Program-made: the position numbers and the translations under genes | Assembly (NCBI GenBank): GCA_001661245.1 | Contig: KV454015.1 | Span: 342,978-406,977, forward strand | DNA length: 64,000 nt | Direction: 5' to 3' | Source of the DNA: Pachysolen tannophilus NRRL Y-2460 | Lineage: Eukaryota; Ascomycota; Pichiomycetes; Alaninales; Pachysolenaceae | Notes under the pieces: generated by a model | What the model was told of the DNA's origin: nothing | Seen by the model: only the letters and a program-made list of their open reading frames with translations | The model's database searches: none | Shown here: positions 59,075 to 64,000 of the stretch, one piece after another | How the letters are laid out: each line of letters opens with the position of its first letter | How positions within the stretch are numbered: position 1 is the first letter of the stretch

Positions 59075-60223
59075 TTAATTTGTTGTCTTGATCAACTTTA
59101 ATTTTTTCTCTCTGAAGTCAAAAAACCGTTTGTCCAAAGAATACATAATCGCATTGTTAGTATCGTTCACCAATGTATCATTGCCATCCAGGCTGTAACT
59201 CCCTTCTGATTCACCACGCATTCCATTTGCAATATCTTTAGGTTGGATATTGTTTTTGCTGTCGTAGAGGTAATCGAAATTATTCGATAATTGATCTATA
59301 ATTTTCTTAAAGTTTTCCAACTTTTCTGCATTAAATTTTTTTTCTGCGGTATTGCTATTAAGAATTTCATTAATATTCGAATCTTTCAAATCTATTTCGT
59401 CTTCTAAATTTTTGATTCTATAACTTAATTGATTAACGATTTTATTGTAATAATCATTGTTGCATGTAGTTGTAGTGACAGAGGATGAAAATTCATTTAT
59501 TAGATTAATTGAAGTATGCGCAGTTGATATAGAATTGCATCTGTTTGAAGTTGCATTCTTACCATAACTTCCCTTTCCCATTGAAAATCTTGAATGTTCT
59601 GACATCGAAGACAGTGACCTGTTAGAAACATGACTGGACCTATTGCTACTATCATCAGCATTATCAATATTATTTTTTTTATCGTCGTTTTTGTTATTAC
59701 TAATATCTAATAAAATTTTATTTAAATCATCAATAATTTCATCCTTTTCTCTTAATTTATGATTTAATTGAACATTTTGCTGATATAATTCATTATTGGA
59801 AACACTCAAATCAATTATTTGATCATAAGCTTCAGCAGCTTTCTCACTTATTATTTGAAGTTGTTTCTCTAGAATTAAATTCCTTTCATGTTCACCTCTT
59901 AAACTTGAATCCACTAGTAACTTTGTCTTGCTTAAAACTAGATCCTCCTGGTTTTCATGATCATCACTCACATTATTAGAGAAATCCATTTCGCCTTTAA
60001 TTTTTTGGAAAGAAGAAACAGTTGGCTTTGGTGACGGGAAGAATCTTTTCAACGATCTTGATCTCTGAGATAATGAATCGATAACGTGTTCATCATTTGT
60101 ATCATGATCATGAATTTTAAACCCACTCAAACTAGTCAAGAGTGATCCTCTGTTATTAAATGAACTCGATGACTTTCTCTTTGAATCTCCTTTACTTGTG
60201 TTTTTTTTATTGAAAAATTTCAT
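59075..60223 (-). CDS. Unidentified coiled-coil protein
   Basis: 382 aa, begins MKFFNKKNTSKGDSKRKSSS. The first 110 residues are basic and Ser-rich with a KRFFPSPKP segment. Two coiled coils follow: about 110-190 (ERNLILEKQLQIISEKAAEAYDQIIDL ... LREKDEIIDDLNKILLDI) and about 265-320 (YRIKNLEDEIDLKDSNI ...). A Ser/Asn-rich linker lies between them (about 190-260). No signal peptide or membrane segment is seen. Such a layout fits cytoskeleton or spindle-pole associated proteins, but I do not recognise the family. It is the last credible gene in the window and faces the long gene-free block. Confidence 0.75.
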   Translation of the reverse strand: MKFFNKKNTSKGDSKRKSSSSFNNRGSLLTSLSGFKIHDHDTNDEHVIDSLSQRSRSLKRFFPSPKPTVSSFQKIKGEMDFSNNVSDDHENQEDLVLSKTKLLVDSSLRGEHERNLILEKQLQIISEKAAEAYDQIIDLSVSNNELYQQNVQLNHKLREKDEIIDDLNKILLDISNNKNDDKKNNIDNADDSSNRSSHVSNRSLSSMSEHSRFSMGKGSYGKNATSNRCNSISTAHTSINLINEFSSSVTTTTCNNDYYNKIVNQLSYRIKNLEDEIDLKDSNINEILNSNTAEKKFNAEKLENFKKIIDQLSNNFDYLYDSKNNIQPKDIANGMRGESEGSYSLDGNDTLVNDTNNAIMYSLDKRFFDFREKKLKLIKTTN

Positions 60224-63200
60224 TCTAATATTATTTTATCTTATTTTTTTCAACTTTTGAATTAGAATTCATTAATAGCAGTTTTCCATTGATAACTATA
60301 TCTTTTTTGCCATCTATTTAATTTACTATTAGTTAAAATATTTAATAACCCCGTGAAATTTTGAAAACACTTGAGCAAAGAGTTTTTTTTTTAAACCCAT
60401 TTTCCAACTGAACACGAGAAGAACTCCCCTACAAAATCACTTATTTATGCATATCAATATTGTTCTGTAAGATAAATTGCGGCTTAATTCACTGATGAGC
60501 AGTGAGTACTTCATTATGTTAACTTTTAAGGGATCAAAAACAATTAAAATAAACGGAAAGGGTAAAAAAGGGGACCGAGATGTGTGACGCGACTCGGTAT
60601 AAAAAACTCCTTTTGGTCGTGTCTGAATTAATACTTTTCCAAAAGAGGAAACTTTTTGGAAAAATTCAATGCAGCGTATTTTAAGTTACAAATAAAAAAA
60701 TCATTGCATATAGTTAAACAAACTGAGTGAGTGAGTGCATCGATAGAAGCTGGATGATGAATAGTTAGTTCCTGTCTATTTATTTATATTGATGATCATC
60801 ATTTATTCTTCTTCACTTATGGTCTAGTTTTTTTTTTGTAGAAAGAACTTTATTTGAGCTTAGAGTTTTTATTTAAGTTTTACTGTTGAATATAGCAGGA
60901 GAATTTTCAAAATAATTATCGTTAACTAGGTTTTCTCAGCTTACAAGTTAATGCATGATCATATATTATCACACTCACTTCTTTGGTCTCTTTCAGTGGT
61001 AGCTTAAGAAAGTCTATACATTTGAAGTTCTTTTATAATTAATATAATAACTTAAATTCAGCATTTTTTTTTTTCTGGATTCGTTACCTTAATCAAATGG
61101 TTTCATATTTAGAAAATCCACCCACATCTTACTAGAGTTTTTTTTTTCACTTCTCTCTTAATTATCTATTCATCTCTTCTAAAATTTATGCTGGTCGAAA
61201 CTTAAATTCTTCCTTCCGCTCCTCATTGCTACTACCATTTGATAAATCTTCCTTTCCCTTTTTTAAAAACTTGACTATTCAAAAGTAATAAATTTCGCAA
61301 TAAATACTGCTTGCTGCCTGTGGTTATTTATTTTTAATTATTCTAAACTACGTAGACTGATTTTTCAGTTACTTAATCATTTCCAAGTGCATTGTTTCGC
61401 AATTATTATTTTTAATAATCCATCACTTTAATTTGTCTTAATTTTTTTTCTAATGAAATTCCTTTAATCTATTTTGCAAACTATATAAAAAGAATGAGAT
61501 GTATTCTAAAATACCCTAGAGAAAAGAGGACATCACCTAAAACTTCTTATTAGGCGTTTTCCTTATATTATTAAGTTATTACTCAATCACGTTACGAAAA
61601 GTCCAAACCTTAATTTCATTTGAATAGATATGTAAGTCTTCCGAAATAAATTGTCTACTAATGTGTTGTCTAAGTTTTACCTAAAGAACCTCAAATAAAT
61701 AGTTTTATGCATTCGTACCAAAGCCGACTTCCGCAAGAAAATTCACATGGTTTAGATTCTATTTGTGAAGCAAAACTAAATAACATATGTTTGATCACAA
61801 TTGAATGAACCAACCTAATCTCAAAAATTAATATACCTTCACACCTTCTCTGTAAGAAAGTCAAAAAAGATAATAGCTTTCCACTTGGCTTCTTCTTGAA
61901 CCAGGCGCATGATACAGTCATTATAATACTAAAAAACCTACTTGTAATGTTATTTTTCTTTTATCACTATTTATTAATTATTAGGTTCAATTCTACCAAT
62001 CAAGAATGAATAAGACAAAAAAATAAAAATAAAAAGTCAGAGCAAATAAACCGGTCATTTTCTACTAAAAGTGTGACACGAAATGTTGTAGTCTAACCGC
62101 ATCTACCATTCAAACTGTAAAACAACACTAGCTATTTTCAACGTCCATGAAAAAAAGCTCAAAAATATTTCTATTTGAAAGTTTGAAAGAAAACGTTACA
62201 TCTGGCAACCACTAGTTAAAAATAAATTTCTATTTACTTCAGAAGAAATCTCCAAGAGATGTTCCGGGACATAAAAAAAACTTTGATATTTAAGAAAGAA
62301 AAAAGTATCGTTAAATCCACTCTATTCTTCTTTTTGAAAAAACTCAAGGGAATACGAATGATATTAGCAAAGTAATTCCGGTCTGCAGTATTCTTTCAGT
62401 TTCTACTCGAAATCCTATTAAAGGGTTTCCCTTTAAATTGAGTGCATAAATCCAAATAAATAATTTCTTTTGCTAAAGCCAAAATACTAACTCTTCTGGT
62501 TATACACTTCCTCATTCTCATCTCTAATTCAATAACTAAAATTGTATGTGTACAATTAAGCATATGTTAAAAGCGTCAGGAAATTCCACCTGATTCAAAC
62601 AATTTTTCTGAACAAAATATCTACAACTCCGATAACATAACATTTGAAGAAATCCTTTGGAAGATTTCATCTTATTTCTTTGCTCCCATTTTTTTCGTAC
62701 TTATTAATTTCTAATTTGGAGCGCCGCAGCTGTTATCGTAACTTATCTTTCCCTTAACCTGACTGCTTTATTTATTAAACTTCTTCGAATTTTGAGGCTC
62801 CATTAAGAATAATTTCAAATACAGAATGTAGAATGAAGGTAACGATGAAGTTCAGCTTACGTTAGCTAGTTGTGATGATCACTTTTTTTTTACCAACTGC
62901 TCATATTTCAGTAGCACCCTTAGCAAAAACAATTTGCTCCTTACAAACATAAAAAAATTACCTGCGCTCTATTACTTAGTAATGACTGATACTTTATCAA
63001 ATATTTGACAGTTGAGACTACTTGTGTATGAAATTAAGATATAGGAGAGTCGTGAGGACTTCGCTGACCTCAATGTTTCTATTCAAAGGAAAATTCTAAC
63101 TGATATGTTGTTATTTGGAAACATTGCAGGTATCATCCCTACATTAACTGATTAGATTGTATTTTCCTGCCATAAATCAAATATGAAGAGCTCCTAACCA

Positions 63201-64000
63201 GTAATATAAAATTAAAACCTCAATACTTTAAATAACTTTGCCATTTTACAAAAGCTGTGAGGTAAAAGAAAAATATTTGTTTTTAGTGAAAGTTGGGATT
63301 AGATACTCTTAAACAAGAAAAACACTTCTAAATGGTTTTAATATTCGTGAGGATTAAAAGAGCATTGCTTTACAGCTATGCTTCTCTAGGGAGTCAACAA
63401 TTTTTAAGATGTTTTAACTATTGTGAATAAATAAGATGCATTAAAAGATTAGTTTGATACTTTTTTCTATAAATCATTTATTCTTTTTAAAGTTATGTCA
63501 GTCCGATAGTAAATCAATTCAATGCAAATTACTTTCAACTTAGATTCGAACTGTTTGCCACTTTTCTCTCTTGGGATTCGAGTAGTTAATCAACCAATTG
63601 AGAGCCCAATACAAAGTATTCGGATTTATAATATTCTCTATATAAAATGATATGGGAACAATTTGCAGCAAAAAAATTCAAGTTTTATTTACGTTCTATG
63701 TAATCTTAGTTTTCTACATGTCTTCATGAAATTGATTTAAATTGCAGTTAATAAAGTTGTGACCGAAGCAGAGGACATATGAAATGCTGAAAATCAGTAA
63801 TTTGTTTTTGTTTCGGTAATTACAGTGTATTCTCTATATATTGAAATGGAAATGGGACAGATTCTGTAACTTGAAGCCGAAATAAATAGACCTTAAGAAA
63901 AAAGCATTAGCGCTTATGAAGAAGTTTTGATTTGAATGAATAGTTTTCTTTCGAAGAATAGCGAATATTTCTACATCCGGGATTTTTTTACAACTCAGTC
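60224..64000. other. Gene-free block of about 3.8 kb at the right edge
   Basis: No open frame longer than about 76 codons (61691-61921, minus) and none with family features. No tRNA, rRNA or mobile-element parts were found. The sequence is unlike the other spacers here: fewer long A/T runs and more even base use, resembling unique non-coding DNA. Small inverted repeats occur at 60635-60663 (TTTTCCAAAA/TTTTGGAAAA) and 62418-62436 (TTAAAGGG/CCCTTTAA). Related TATTCTCTATATA segments lie at 63631 and 63828. It may be a regional centromere, an unusually long regulatory region, or a decayed locus. Confidence 0.6.

Noticed and set aside
61691-61921. Minus-strand frame of 76 codons in the gene-free block
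   Set aside because: It is the length expected by chance in 3.8 kb, with no domain, promoter or splice pattern.
1-64000. Mobile or virus-like elements, CRISPR arrays, rRNA
   Set aside because: I looked for reverse transcriptase, integrase, transposase and capsid-type proteins, long terminal repeats, spaced direct repeats and rRNA-like blocks, and saw none.

Overview
This window is nuclear DNA of a budding yeast (Saccharomycotina). The evidence is dense genes of mostly single exons, short introns with GTATGT/GTAAGT/GTGAGT donors and TACTAAC-type branch points, A+T-rich spacers full of poly(A)/poly(T), and a full set of yeast-type genes. Several CTG codons fall where the protein family carries a small or polar residue (RPN8, YVH1, ATG5, TAF11, the NDUFAF7 homologue, BUD27). 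This suggests CUG is not leucine here, most simply a CUG-Ser-clade yeast. Residue counts below use the standard code and are not affected by that.

Layout. 1-0.3 kb: truncated 5' end of an unidentified gene. 0.9-12.2 kb: RXT3, an unidentified helical protein, RPL31, the two tRNA dihydrouridine synthases DUS4 and DUS3 head to head, and a BAP31/YET3 gene with a 7-codon first exon. 12.8-17.6 kb: an ECM3-type membrane carrier, a 435-base assembly gap, and an Old Yellow Enzyme. 17.8-25.4 kb: YVH1, MND2/APC15, COX10, RPN8, RBL2, GPN2. 25.7-34.3 kb: BUD27-like, DSE3-like, TRM140, ATG5, ECD/SGT1-like. 34.5-43.8 kb: GPI17 (5' end shifted in an A-run), TAF11, AXL1, NDUFAF7-like, PPM1. 44-60.2 kb: SSN2/MED13, NSE5-like, SNX41, five-exon DYN2, LRS4-like (split in an A-run), OST3/6, THI74/YML018C-like, and a coiled-coil protein. 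60.2-64 kb: a 3.8-kb stretch with no credible gene.

Gene order matches unduplicated ancestral blocks. As I know the S. cerevisiae map, RXT3-RPL31-YET3 (YDL076C, YDL075W, YDL072C) here interleave with DUS3-DUS4-RPL31B (YLR401C-YLR406C). MND2-YVH1, RPN8-GPN2-DSE3-RBL2, GPI17-PPM1-THI74-LRS4-SSN2, DYN2-SNX41 and TAF11-YML018C-OST6-NSE5 are also kept together. This supports several calls whose sequence similarity alone is weak (MND2, DSE3, LRS4, NSE5).

The genes are housekeeping: transcription (RXT3, TAF11, SSN2), tRNA modification (DUS3, DUS4, TRM140), secretion and membranes (YET3, GPI17, OST3, SNX41), mitochondria (COX10, NDUFAF7-like) and protein quality control (RPN8, ATG5). I see no transposon, virus-like element, rRNA, tRNA or CRISPR array. 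The main points for a second look are the CTG codon evidence, the 3.8-kb gene-free block, a TTAGGG-type palindrome upstream of RPL31, a recurring GTCGTGT promoter word, an exon-like segment behind DYN2, and two genes broken by one base in A-runs.
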